From JAYQPQ01 sp038145405 (GTDB lineage: Bacteria; Pseudomonadota; Gammaproteobacteria; Pseudomonadales; GM7GCV1): 25,156 nucleotides of DNA. The notes under the pieces were generated by a model. The model was not told the origin of the DNA, did no database searches, and saw only the letters and a program-made list of their open reading frames with translations. The stretch is from assembly GCA_038145405.1 (NCBI GenBank), contig JAYQPQ010000020.1, positions 1-25,156 of the forward strand, in the 5' to 3' direction. The position numbers were made by a program, and so were the translations under genes. Positions 1 through 7,798 of the stretch are shown here, one piece after another. The stretch's first letter is position 1; each line of letters opens with the position of its first letter.

Positions 1-277
1 GGTTTACGACGGGTCGCCTCGATTCACTCCTGCTCAGCGAGGCTCAAAATTCGTCCCTGAATTTTGCCCCTGTTCAGCGGACGCACTCAGCAAGCCCACT
101 TTATTGGCGCGAAGAGGTAGTCGTCTCCTAGTTCCCGTTGAGCCTGCCCAGAAGCGCAGTGCAAAATCCGATCGGGGCGAGGACTTTTTGAGGCGAAGTC
201 GAGTTCCGCAGCCCCGGATTTTGGCGAGCATCGCAGGGCAGCTGTCAGGCCAGGCGATGGGGTACCCTTTCTTTTGA

Positions 278-309
278 TTCCTTTTCTTTGGGCATACAAA
301 GAAAAGGAA
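278..309. repeat. Perfect 13-bp inverted repeat (hairpin)
   Basis: TTCCTTTTCTTTG (278-290) is followed by a 6-nt loop and its exact reverse complement CAAAGAAAAGGAA (297-309). No T-run follows on either side, so it is not a standard intrinsic terminator. It sits inside the repeat mosaic and is probably one of its modules. Confidence 0.75.
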
Positions 310-471
310 CGCCCCACTGGCAAGTGATTGCCCGCCACAGGCGATCTGCCTTACGCAGTGACAGAGATGTTTGGGGGTAACGGGTGTGCAAAACCCCCGG
401 GATAAAATTCAGTTTTATTTTGGGCCGAAGGCCCTTTTGCCTTCCGCAGGAAAAATAAAAACCGTGCCAGG

Positions 472-477
472 TATAAT
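472..477 (+). promoter_or_regulatory. -10 hexamer TATAAT for yciO (probably leaderless)
   Basis: A perfect TATAAT lies 7 nt before the GTG at 485. With the usual 6-8 nt from the -10 box to the transcription start, the mRNA would begin at or next to the start codon. No Shine-Dalgarno is visible. No good TTGACA is seen 16-18 nt upstream (the bases there are about GGAAAA), so the promoter call rests on the -10 box and its position. Confidence 0.55.
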
Positions 478-484
478 CCCCGCC

Positions 485-1111
485 GTGAGTCAATTCTTCG
501 CCGTGCACCCCGAAAATCCCCAGGCACGCTTGATCCATCAGGCGGCGCAGATCATTCGTGCCGGTGGCGTGGTGGTTTACCCCACGGACACGGCCTATGC
601 CCTGGGTTGTCATCTGGGCGACAAGGCGGCACTCGAGCGCATCCGGCGCATTCGTCAGCTCGATGAGAGGCATCTATTCAGTCTGGTATGCAAGGACCTG
701 TCGGAGCTGGCTACCTATGCGCGCGTCGACAATCGCGCCTTCCGCCAGCTGAAAGCACATACTCCGGGGCCCTTCACCTTTATTCTCGAGGCGACCAAGG
801 AAGTACCCCGTCGCCTGCACGTTGACAAGCGTCGACAAATTGGTCTGCGCGTCCCGGACAATGCCATTTTGCAAGCGCTGCTGGCCGAGCTGGGCGAGCC
901 CATGATTAATGCAACCTTGATTCTGCCCGGGGATGACTATCCGCTGATGGACCCGCACGACATGCGCACCTACCTGGAACATCAGGTGGATCTGATCATC
1001 GACGGCGGCTTTGTCGGCATGCAGGAATCCACCGTCATCGACCTTACCGGAGAGCTGCCGCAACTGGTGCGCGCCGGGGCCGGCGACTATGCCGACTTTG
1101 TCTCGGCTTGA
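485..1111 (+). CDS. yciO: YciO, Sua5/YciO/YrdC family protein
   Basis: This 208-residue protein matches E. coli YciO (about 206 aa) along its whole length, including the MSQFF start, PTDTAYALGC at residues 33-42, the RIRRIRQL segment, TPGPFTFIL, and a QVDLIIDGG stretch near the C-terminus. The fold is that of the L-threonylcarbamoyladenylate synthases TsaC/Sua5, which bind tRNA, ATP and threonine. YciO itself is a paralogue of TsaC and its physiological role is less certain. I chose GTG at 485 over an in-frame upstream ATG at 371, because the upstream codons run through the repeat mosaic and because the resulting N-terminus matches the family. It heads the yciO-scpA-scpB-rluB group common in gammaproteobacteria. 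Confidence 0.93.
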   Translation: MSQFFAVHPENPQARLIHQAAQIIRAGGVVVYPTDTAYALGCHLGDKAALERIRRIRQLDERHLFSLVCKDLSELATYARVDNRAFRQLKAHTPGPFTFILEATKEVPRRLHVDKRRQIGLRVPDNAILQALLAELGEPMINATLILPGDDYPLMDPHDMRTYLEHQVDLIIDGGFVGMQESTVIDLTGELPQLVRAGAGDYADFVSA

Positions 1112-1115
1112 GCGC

Positions 1116-1121
1116 TATAAT
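1116..1121 (+). promoter_or_regulatory. -10 hexamer TATAAT for scpA (probably leaderless)
   Basis: TATAAT is followed by 6 nt (CCCGCC) and then the ATG of scpA at 1128. The arrangement nearly duplicates that of yciO (TATAATCCCCGCC then GTGAGT). It begins 5 nt after the yciO stop, so scpA can be transcribed independently of yciO. No clear -35 or Shine-Dalgarno is visible. Confidence 0.5.
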
Positions 1122-1127
1122 CCCGCC

Positions 1128-1967
1128 ATGAGTGACAGTCTCGAATCCAAAAACGAATTGGCACCCCCGCCAGGGGACATGGCCCCCCGTCAGGGGGAAA
1201 TGCCCTTTGCCATGGTCATGGGCCGCGCTGTCACCGAACTGCCAAATGACCTCTATATTCCGCCGGACGCGCTGGAGGTCTTTCTCGAAGCCTTTGAGGG
1301 CCCCCTCGACCTGCTGCTCTATCTGATCAAGCGCCAGAATCTCGATATTCTGGAGATCAATGTGGCCGCGGTGACCGAGCAGTATGTCGCCTATGTGGAA
1401 GCCATGAATATCCTGCAGTTCGAGTTGGCGGCAGACTATCTGGTGATGGCTGCTCTGCTGGCCGAGATCAAGTCGCGCATGTTGCTGCCGCAGCACGCCG
1501 ACGACGAGGTGCTGGAGGACGATCCTCGAGCCCAGCTGATTCTGCGTTTGCAGGAATACGAGCGCTTCAAACAGGCGGCCGAATCCCTGGACGAGCTGCC
1601 GCGCATGGATCGCGATACCTGGCGGGTGCAGGCCGACCTGCCCGATATTCGCCGCGAGCGGCCGCATCCCGAGGTGGAATTGCGCGAACTGCTGATCGTG
1701 TTCAGTCAGGTCATGCACCGCGCCGACATGTTCCGCAGCCATCACATTTCGCTGGAAAAGCTGTCCACGCGCGAGCGCATGGCGCAGATTCTGGATCGCC
1801 TGCAGAACGTCCGCTTTCTACCCTTTATCGAGCTGTTCAAGGCCGCCGAAGGCAGGCTCGGTGTGGTGGTGACCTTTCTCGCCACCATGGAGCTGGTCAA
1901 GGAATCGCTCATCGAGGTGGTGCAAAGCGAAGCCTTCGGGCCCATTCACATCAAGGCAAAAGACTAG
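1128..1967 (+). CDS. scpA: Segregation and condensation protein A (kleisin)
   Basis: ScpA is the kleisin subunit of the bacterial SMC-ScpAB condensin and links the SMC heads during chromosome compaction and segregation. The 279-residue product has the hallmark N-terminal motif FEGPLDLLLYLIKRQNLDI (about residues 60-78), the AADYLVMAALLAEIKSRMLL helix that contacts the SMC neck, and a C-terminal winged-helix region ending in a VEVVQSEAFGPI-like stretch. An upstream in-frame start at 1011 would lie inside yciO, so ATG at 1128 is preferred. The first 35 residues are Pro/Gly/Met-rich and poorly conserved, as is usual for proteobacterial ScpA. scpB follows 9 nt downstream, which fits co-expression of complex partners. 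Confidence 0.95.
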   Translation: MSDSLESKNELAPPPGDMAPRQGEMPFAMVMGRAVTELPNDLYIPPDALEVFLEAFEGPLDLLLYLIKRQNLDILEINVAAVTEQYVAYVEAMNILQFELAADYLVMAALLAEIKSRMLLPQHADDEVLEDDPRAQLILRLQEYERFKQAAESLDELPRMDRDTWRVQADLPDIRRERPHPEVELRELLIVFSQVMHRADMFRSHHISLEKLSTRERMAQILDRLQNVRFLPFIELFKAAEGRLGVVVTFLATMELVKESLIEVVQSEAFGPIHIKAKD

Positions 1968-1976
1968 ATCGATACT

Positions 1977-2690
1977 ATGGAAATGGACAAATTGCGACGC
2001 ATCGTTGAAGGCGCCTTGATGGCGGCGGATCAACCGCTGTCGATCGAGCACATTCAGCATCTGTTTGGCCTGGAAGGAGCGCAACCGACGCGCGAGGAAA
2101 TTCGCGCTACGCTGGAGGACATCGACACCGACTGCAAAGATCGTGGATACGAGCTGAAAAAAGTCGCCAGCGGCTATCGCTTTCAGGTGCGCGAGGAGCT
2201 GTCGCCCTGGATCGCCCGTTTGTGGGAGGAGAAGCCACAGAAATACTCCCGCGCCCTGTTGGAAACCCTAGCCATCATCGCCTATCGCCAGCCCATCACA
2301 CGTGGCGATATCGAGAGCATCCGCGGCGTTGCGGTCAACACGGCCATCGTCAAAACACTGCTGGAGCGCGAGTGGATTCGAGTCGTCGGTTATCGCGACG
2401 TACCCGGCAAGCCGGCGCTCTATGCCACCACACGCCTGTTCCTGGATTACTTCAATTTGCAGCGGCTGGATGACCTGCCGCCCTTGAGTGAGATTCGCGA
2501 CCTGGTGGATATCAACCCCGAGCTGGCCTTTGTCGATCGTCCACCGGGCGTTGAGGCTAGCGACGCTGTCAAGGCGATTGCGGACGAAGAGGAGGAGGAT
2601 CTGGCCGCCGATGCCATCGAGCAGGAAATCATCGAGCAGGAAGGTTTTGAGGACAACGGCGAGCAACGGCTCGACAACTCCATCCACTAG
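1977..2690 (+). CDS. scpB: Segregation and condensation protein B
   Basis: ScpB dimers bind ScpA and regulate SMC head engagement. The 237-residue product has the two tandem winged-helix domains of the family: the first around residues 5-85 (EGALMAADQPLSIEHI) and the second around 90-165 with the signature ALLETLAIIAYRQPITRGDIE and IRGV. YATTRLFLDYFNLQRLDDLPPL closes the conserved part. A Glu/Asp-rich tail (about residues 190-235) follows, longer than in minimal family members and probably disordered. Two in-frame ATGs (1977 and 1983) are equally possible, and no strong ribosome site precedes either. It lies between scpA and rluB on the same strand. Confidence 0.95.
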   Translation: MEMDKLRRIVEGALMAADQPLSIEHIQHLFGLEGAQPTREEIRATLEDIDTDCKDRGYELKKVASGYRFQVREELSPWIARLWEEKPQKYSRALLETLAIIAYRQPITRGDIESIRGVAVNTAIVKTLLEREWIRVVGYRDVPGKPALYATTRLFLDYFNLQRLDDLPPLSEIRDLVDINPELAFVDRPPGVEASDAVKAIADEEEEDLAADAIEQEIIEQEGFEDNGEQRLDNSIH

Positions 2691-2703
2691 AACCTGACGC
2701 AAA

Positions 2704-3450
2704 ATGAGTGAAAAACTGCAAAAGGTCCTAGCGCGCCGAGGACTGGGTTCGCGTCGCCAGATCGAGCGGCTGATCGCCGAGGGCCGGGTTAAGGTCAACG
2801 GCCTGGTGGCGCAGCTGGGTGATCGCGTCGAGGAAACCGACCGCTTTGAAATGGATGGTCGGCGCATCGATTTCGCCGCCCGCACCAGCTGTCGCGTACT
2901 CATCTACAACAAACCTGAGGGTGAAGTCAGTACCCGTTCTGATCCCGATGGCCGTCCCACCGTCTTTGATCAGTTACCGCGTCTGGCCGGTGGCCGCTGG
3001 ATCAGCATCGGTCGTCTAGATATCAACACTTCCGGTCTACTGCTCTTTACCAATAGCGGCGATCTGGCGCACCGCCTGTCGCATCCGTCCAGTGCCATCG
3101 AGCGCGAATACCGCGTGCGGCTGTTCGGCGAGATCGACGCGCGCATGATCGAGCGTCTTAAGCAGGGCGTTGAGTTGGAAGATGGCCCAGCACGCTTTCT
3201 CGACGTCCAGCTCGACGAGGCCTTCAGCGGCGTCAACCGCTGGGCTAGCGTGACGCTGGAAGAGGGTCGAAACCGTGAAGTGCGCCGCCTCTGGGAGTCC
3301 CAGCAGGTGCAGGTCAGCCGTCTCAAGCGCACGCGCTTTGGCCCCATCGTCCTATCCGGCCGCCTGCGTCGCGGTCAGTATTTGGAAGCGGATGCCGACC
3401 AGATACGCGCCCTGTGGCGTTGTGTAGGCGGCGAACCGGCGCAGGGCTAA
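2704..3450 (+). CDS. rluB: 23S rRNA pseudouridine synthase RluB (U2605)
   Basis: RluB converts U2605 of 23S rRNA to pseudouridine. The protein has an N-terminal S4 RNA-binding domain (residues 2-50, LQKVLARRGLGSRRQIERLI) and an RsuA-type catalytic domain. The catalytic aspartate is Asp106 in GRLDINTSGLLLFTN. The EEGRNREVRRLWE motif typical of the RsuA/RluB/E/F group is also present. The 248-residue length is close to the core of RluB without the long basic tail of the E. coli enzyme. The assignment as RluB rather than RluE/F rests partly on its position after scpAB, which is conserved. The start ATG is 13 nt after scpB. Confidence 0.92.
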   Translation: MSEKLQKVLARRGLGSRRQIERLIAEGRVKVNGLVAQLGDRVEETDRFEMDGRRIDFAARTSCRVLIYNKPEGEVSTRSDPDGRPTVFDQLPRLAGGRWISIGRLDINTSGLLLFTNSGDLAHRLSHPSSAIEREYRVRLFGEIDARMIERLKQGVELEDGPARFLDVQLDEAFSGVNRWASVTLEEGRNREVRRLWESQQVQVSRLKRTRFGPIVLSGRLRRGQYLEADADQIRALWRCVGGEPAQG

Positions 3451-3454
3451 TGGC

Positions 3455-4948
3455 TTGACACGGGTGCTGCAGCCCCTGCTGGAACGCCGCAGTGCCTTTA
3501 TGGCGCTGTTGTTGGGATACTTCAGCCTGCAGCTTCTAGTGCGGTTGATGTTGCCGGATTCGCTCGATCTGGACGAGGCCGAACAGCTGTTTCAATCGCA
3601 GTGGTGGCTGCTTGGCTATGGACCCCAGCCGCCACTCTATAATTGGCTGCAACAGATATTTCTGTCGATCTTAGGCACCCAGGTGCTGGCGCTGGCTCTA
3701 CTCAAAAATCTGCTTCTATTTGCCACCTGGAGCCTTAGCTACCTGTTGGCGGAGCGCTGCCTGGGCTCGCGTCCGCTGGCGGCGCTGGCCACCTTATCGC
3801 TGGTCTTGTTGCCGCAGATCAGCTGGGAGTCTCAGCGCGATCTCACCCACTCTGTGCTGGTGACCAGCCTGGCGGTGGCCACGCTCTATCAGGGCTTGCG
3901 TCTGCTCGACCGTCCTTCTCTCGGTCAATTTTTGCTACTCGGACTATTGGTGGGCCTGGGCTGCAACGCCAAGTATTCCTACCTGCTTTTTATCAGTGCG
4001 GTGGCTGGTGCTGTGCTGAGTACGTCGGCGGGTCGTGCCGCGCTGTTGCTACCGGCCCTGTTGCCAGCCCTCGGTCTGGCACTGCTGCTGGTACTGCCGC
4101 ACTGGTGGTGGTTGGTGCAAAACCTGGATCTGGCATCGGAATCGACCCTGGCCAAGTTAATGCGACCGACCAGCGGATCCTTTCTGCTGTTACGCGGCCA
4201 GGGACTGCTTAGTCTGCTCAATGCTAGCCTGCAATTTGGCGCGCTCTTCCTGCTTTTATTTGCGGCCTTCTTTCTGCGCCGAGGAAACTGGCAGGCGCAT
4301 CAGCGCCATGCCGCGGCCAGCTTGTTGGAACGCTACCTCGTTGTGATGGCCCTGGTGTTTCTCGTCTTTGTGTTGATCACCGGAGCTAACTTTATCAAGG
4401 ACCGCTGGATGCAGCCGCTCCTGGTGGTGCTGCCCATTTGGGCCTTCAGCCGCTGGCAGCCTCGTAATGAGCGGTGGCTCAGGTCCTATGCCGGGGTCGC
4501 TCTGGTACTGATGGCGCTGATCCCGAGTCTGTTGCTGGCGCGCGTGATGGCACTGGGCGTTACCGGTCACCCGGAGCGGCTTAATCTGCCCTATACGGCG
4601 CTGATGGCGGGGTTCCCCGGCACGGAGGCCAATCTGCTGGTGACAGATCGCGTACGCGCAGCTGGCAATCTGCGTTTTCAGCAGCCCCGGTCGCGGGTGC
4701 TGGCTGCCGAGCGACTCGACCTGGGCAATTGGTCGATTAATCCGGGCGATGAGGTCTGGATGCTCTGGGATGCGACCGGTCTCACGAGCCTGCCCGACGA
4801 CTTGGCATTGGCGCTGAATCGGCTCGATCCGGCCATGCGTATTGAGCAGTTGGAATACCGCGATTTGCCCTACCATTACGGCCCGCCGTCGCCCCGCGCC
4901 AGCTTTGGCTTGGCACGCTTGGTGCCGGACGAGCGCGCACCCGACTAA
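3455..4948 (+). CDS. GT39/ArnT-like membrane glycosyltransferase
   Basis: This 497-residue, very Leu-rich polytopic membrane protein belongs to the PMT/ArnT-type (GT-C) superfamily, whose members move a sugar from a polyprenyl-phosphate donor to lipid or protein on the periplasmic side. The evidence is a hydrophobic N-terminal helix followed by a periplasmic loop with acidic residues in LDLDEAEQ (residues 37-44; the usual metal/donor site), GYGPQPPLYNW (54-64), and roughly ten hydrophobic segments ending near residue 370, then a soluble C-terminal domain. The substrate is unknown; a lipid A or cell-surface target is only inference. The annotated start is TTG at 3455, 4 nt after the rluB stop; an internal ATG at residue 16 is a possible alternative. 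It is convergent with the glutaminyl cyclase gene, 11 nt away, with no terminator visible. Confidence 0.8.
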   Translation: MTRVLQPLLERRSAFMALLLGYFSLQLLVRLMLPDSLDLDEAEQLFQSQWWLLGYGPQPPLYNWLQQIFLSILGTQVLALALLKNLLLFATWSLSYLLAERCLGSRPLAALATLSLVLLPQISWESQRDLTHSVLVTSLAVATLYQGLRLLDRPSLGQFLLLGLLVGLGCNAKYSYLLFISAVAGAVLSTSAGRAALLLPALLPALGLALLLVLPHWWWLVQNLDLASESTLAKLMRPTSGSFLLLRGQGLLSLLNASLQFGALFLLLFAAFFLRRGNWQAHQRHAAASLLERYLVVMALVFLVFVLITGANFIKDRWMQPLLVVLPIWAFSRWQPRNERWLRSYAGVALVLMALIPSLLLARVMALGVTGHPERLNLPYTALMAGFPGTEANLLVTDRVRAAGNLRFQQPRSRVLAAERLDLGNWSINPGDEVWMLWDATGLTSLPDDLALALNRLDPAMRIEQLEYRDLPYHYGPPSPRASFGLARLVPDERAPD

Positions 4949-4959
4949 TATTCAGCTGG

Positions 4960-5727
4960 CTAGGGGTTGGGAAGTTCCGGCAGATCGAGTTCCAGTTGGT
5001 AAAGCTGATTCCAGCGCTTGCCAGTAATCCACAGGGTTGCGCTGGCCGGGTCCCAGGCCATGCCGTTGAGTACATTGTCGGCACTAAGTGCCAATTGATC
5101 CAGCGACAGGTCACTCAGATCCAGGGTAGCACCGACCAGGCCACTGCGCGGATCGATCAGATAGATCTGCGTATCGAACCAGCGATTGGCCAGAATCCAG
5201 CCGTCCACATATTCCAGTTCATTGAGTCGATCCAGCGGTTCGCCATCGAGGCTGACCGTCACACGTGCAAGCTCGGTGCCCTCGCCATCGCGCTGCACCA
5301 GATCGGCGCTGCCGTTCGACATCCAAAGGTAATGGCCATCGCTGGTCAGCCCCCAACCTTCGCCGTCGTAAGTGAAGTTGCCCAGCAAACTAAAAGCGGA
5401 GGGATCGTAAATCTGCGCCAGGCCGGCCTGCCAGGTCAGCAGGTAGAGTCGATCATCTAGTACGGCAATCCCCTCGCCGAAGAGCCCCGCGTCCAGATGG
5501 CGGCGGATGCGCGGTGTCTGGCGATCCTCGGCGTATCGAATCAGCTGAGATTGCCCATAGAGCCCAGTGCTTTCGTACAGATTACCCTGATAAAACAGCA
5601 GGCCCTGAGTGAAGTAGCTGCTGTCGTGGGGCAGGGTGGTGCGCACCTGATAGTCTAGTGCAGGCGGTTCGGCCTGGGCACATTCAGCAAGCAGCGCGAC
5701 GCAAGTTGGCAGAATCAGGAATCGCAT
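4960..5727 (-). CDS. Secreted glutaminyl-peptide cyclotransferase
   Basis: The product (255 aa) resembles plant-type glutaminyl cyclases (Glu_cyclase_2 family), which form N-terminal pyroglutamate on peptides. It carries a cleavable signal peptide (residues 1-19, cut after AQA; the sequence before Cys15 does not fit a proper lipobox), so it should act in the periplasm or outside. Family motifs are FTQGL (39-43), YESTG (51-55), GEGWGLT, RLNELEY and VLNGMAWD, spread over a five-bladed propeller-like repeat pattern. ATG at 5727 is preferred to the TTG at 5733, because the signal peptide then starts MRFLILP. The gene begins 6 nt after the mnmC stop and is probably co-transcribed with it. The natural substrates in bacteria are largely unknown. 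Confidence 0.85.
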   Translation of the reverse strand: MRFLILPTCVALLAECAQAEPPALDYQVRTTLPHDSSYFTQGLLFYQGNLYESTGLYGQSQLIRYAEDRQTPRIRRHLDAGLFGEGIAVLDDRLYLLTWQAGLAQIYDPSAFSLLGNFTYDGEGWGLTSDGHYLWMSNGSADLVQRDGEGTELARVTVSLDGEPLDRLNELEYVDGWILANRWFDTQIYLIDPRSGLVGATLDLSDLSLDQLALSADNVLNGMAWDPASATLWITGKRWNQLYQLELDLPELPNP

Positions 5728-5733
5728 AGGCAA

Positions 5734-7740
5734 TTAGTCTTGGCGCCGAATGATTTGACGAATTATAAAGCGACCGGGATGCAGGGCGCTGCTCAGATAG
5801 TGGGGAAGCGGCGATAGCCTGCCGGTCAGCAAGCTGCTCAGGTGCTCCGCGCAGAGCGGGGCATAGCAGTAGCCGCGCGAGCCAAAACCCAGATTCAGGT
5901 AAAGGCCAGGCTGGACCGATCCCGGCCGGTGCACCGCGCGCTTGCGATCCTTGGCCAGACTGGCGAAGTCGCGATGCCAGGCCGCCGGGTTCGGCGCCGA
6001 ACCACAAATGGGGAGATAGTCCGGGGTGGCGCAGCGCACCCCGGAGCGGCTATCGCTCAGTTGCGCATCCTCGCAACCACCCAACTGCCGCGCGATGGCA
6101 AAATTGTGCTCATCGTCCGCTGTCTTGAGCAGGTCCTGATCCTGGTCCAGATCGTAGGTTGCGCCGACGCAATGCAGGCCCTGCAGCGCCGGAGTCAGAT
6201 AGCCGTGGCTGCACAGCGTAGCCTGCAAGGTTGTTAGCGAAGCACTCGATATACGACTGATCTGGCCGCGAATGGCGCGCAACGGCAGCCAGTCGAAGCC
6301 GGACAATTGCCGTGTGGCCTGGCCGGTGCAGATCACCAGGCAGGGCGTGTCAGCGATGATTTCGTTGCGCTCGTTTTTTAACAGCCAGCCTGCACCGCCG
6401 GGTTCGATGCTGCTCACCCGCAGACCGAAGTGACAGTGGATGCCGGGATGCTTCAGCAGCGCCGTTGCCAGCGTGCGGGTGTCGATCCAGCCGCTGTGCG
6501 GAAACCACAACCCTGCTTCGCTCAGGGCAATGCCGGCATGGCGGCTCAACGCCTCGGCTTGCAGATGCTCCACCAGTCCGGAATTGACGAAGCGCTTGCC
6601 GACGGCTTGCAGGTTGGCGCGGTCTTTCGCGTGACGGGGTAATTGAATCAGACCATCGGCGTGAAAGGCGCTGGCATAGCGCGGATCGCGATAGAAGCCT
6701 TGGGCATATACCAGGCTGCTCAGTGCAAAGTCCTCCAGCTCGCCGCTGTCCGGCGACAGGCGGGCAAAGACGGCTACCTGGGGGTTGCCCGAGGCTTTTT
6801 GCAGTGCGCCGTCACAGGCATCGATGAGATCTACTTCGATGCCGGCGTCGGCGAGGCGGGCAGCCAGGGTGGCGCCGGCAATACCCGCACCCAGGATGGT
6901 GACGCGCTGTGGTTGGCTCGTGCAGTCGGGAAGGGTCCAGCCCGGCACAGCTTCAGCTTGGCGGAAGGCTGTCGGATGCGTCGGAATCGCGGCATTTGCG
7001 GGCAGCTCGCCGACCAGCATTTCGCGCTTGCGGCCAAAACCCGGCACCCGGCGCACTTCAAATCCTGCTGCTGTCAGTCCGCGCCGTACCGCACCAGCCG
7101 AGGTAAAGGTCGCCAGGCTGGTGCCGGCATGACTCAGCGCGCGCAGATAGGGGAATAGGCTTTCCTGCCACATCTGTGGATTGCTGCGCGGCGCGAAGCC
7201 GTCTAGGTACCAGGCATCGACGGGTTGCGCATGGAAAGGCTGCAGTTCCGGGTGCAGCGAGGCGCCCAACTGCGGCAGGGCAGTTTCGATATCGGCAAAG
7301 ATCAGCAGCAGACGCACATCGGCAGCCAGATGCAGGCAGTGGAAGCCTGGTACCAAAACCGGATAGTGCGCCTGTAGGGATTCCGCCTGTGGCTGCAATT
7401 CGGGCCAGAGAAGGTGGCTGCGCGCCAGGTCAGTCGGCCGCAGGGGATGTGCCTCGATGCTGTAATAGTCGAGGCAGGCACCGGCGGGCGCCGCTTCCTG
7501 CCAGGCCTGCCAGGTGGCGAGAAAATTCAGGCCGGTGCCAAAGCCGGTCTCGACCAGGGTAAAGCGCTGTCCGGACTGGAGCTCGGCAAAGCGCTGGCCG
7601 ATGCGGTTGCCCAGCAAAAAGGTGTGGCGGGTTTCGGCCAGACCATCTTCGCGGGAGAAGTAGAAATCACCGAAGCGGGGCGCATAGGGCAGGCCCTCTT
7701 CAGTCCATTCCAGTTCAGCCAAATCGAGAGACGTTTTCAT
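5734..7740 (-). CDS. mnmC: Bifunctional tRNA mnm5s2U biosynthesis enzyme MnmC
   Basis: MnmC completes 5-methylaminomethyl-2-thiouridine at the wobble position of tRNAs such as Lys and Glu. The C-terminal FAD domain converts cmnm5s2U to nm5s2U, and the N-terminal domain methylates it with SAM. The 668-residue length equals that of the E. coli enzyme. The N-terminal methyltransferase domain shows ETGFGTGLNFLATWQ (about residues 64-78) and DAWYLDGFAPRSNPQMW. The oxidoreductase domain starts near residue 280 with the dinucleotide-binding ILGAGIAGATLAARLADAG (from 282) and ends with LNLGFGSRGYCYAPLCAEHL. The start ATG is 58 nt from the divergent aminopeptidase gene. Confidence 0.96.
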   Translation of the reverse strand: MKTSLDLAELEWTEEGLPYAPRFGDFYFSREDGLAETRHTFLLGNRIGQRFAELQSGQRFTLVETGFGTGLNFLATWQAWQEAAPAGACLDYYSIEAHPLRPTDLARSHLLWPELQPQAESLQAHYPVLVPGFHCLHLAADVRLLLIFADIETALPQLGASLHPELQPFHAQPVDAWYLDGFAPRSNPQMWQESLFPYLRALSHAGTSLATFTSAGAVRRGLTAAGFEVRRVPGFGRKREMLVGELPANAAIPTHPTAFRQAEAVPGWTLPDCTSQPQRVTILGAGIAGATLAARLADAGIEVDLIDACDGALQKASGNPQVAVFARLSPDSGELEDFALSSLVYAQGFYRDPRYASAFHADGLIQLPRHAKDRANLQAVGKRFVNSGLVEHLQAEALSRHAGIALSEAGLWFPHSGWIDTRTLATALLKHPGIHCHFGLRVSSIEPGGAGWLLKNERNEIIADTPCLVICTGQATRQLSGFDWLPLRAIRGQISRISSASLTTLQATLCSHGYLTPALQGLHCVGATYDLDQDQDLLKTADDEHNFAIARQLGGCEDAQLSDSRSGVRCATPDYLPICGSAPNPAAWHRDFASLAKDRKRAVHRPGSVQPGLYLNLGFGSRGYCYAPLCAEHLSSLLTGRLSPLPHYLSSALHPGRFIIRQIIRRQD

Positions 7741-7798
7741 TGCACCTGTTTAAAGCCTAAAATCCCGCCCCTGTACCCGGCATTACCTGAGGCTTCCC

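Larger units (their letters stand above)
1..484. repeat. Non-coding intergenic repeat mosaic upstream of yciO
   Basis: I see no credible gene in this stretch. The open frames here overlap on both strands, have no ribosome site and have low-complexity Arg/Ser/Pro-rich translations. It contains a perfect 13-bp inverted repeat (278-290 with 297-309), a G5/C5 hairpin (373-377 with 394-398), and nested inverted repeats at 413-460 in which a TTTTATTTT arm pairs with AAAATAAAA around a GGGCC-GAA-GGCCC hairpin. Several modules recur near 10.2-10.4 kb, some inverted: 306-329 matches the reverse complement of 10242-10265 at 22 of 24 positions. This is the pattern of dispersed non-coding repeats. The final bases carry the yciO promoter. 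Confidence 0.7.

Noticed and set aside
87..338. 83-codon minus-strand open frame in the left intergenic region
   Set aside because: It spans the 13-bp inverted repeat, overlaps another open frame on the same strand in a different phase, has no ribosome site and no recognisable domain. It is better read as repeat DNA.
4256..4876. 206-codon antisense open frame inside the GT39 gene
   Set aside because: The plus-strand membrane protein is clearly real. The antisense translation is Gln/His/Arg-rich with no domain and no ribosome site.
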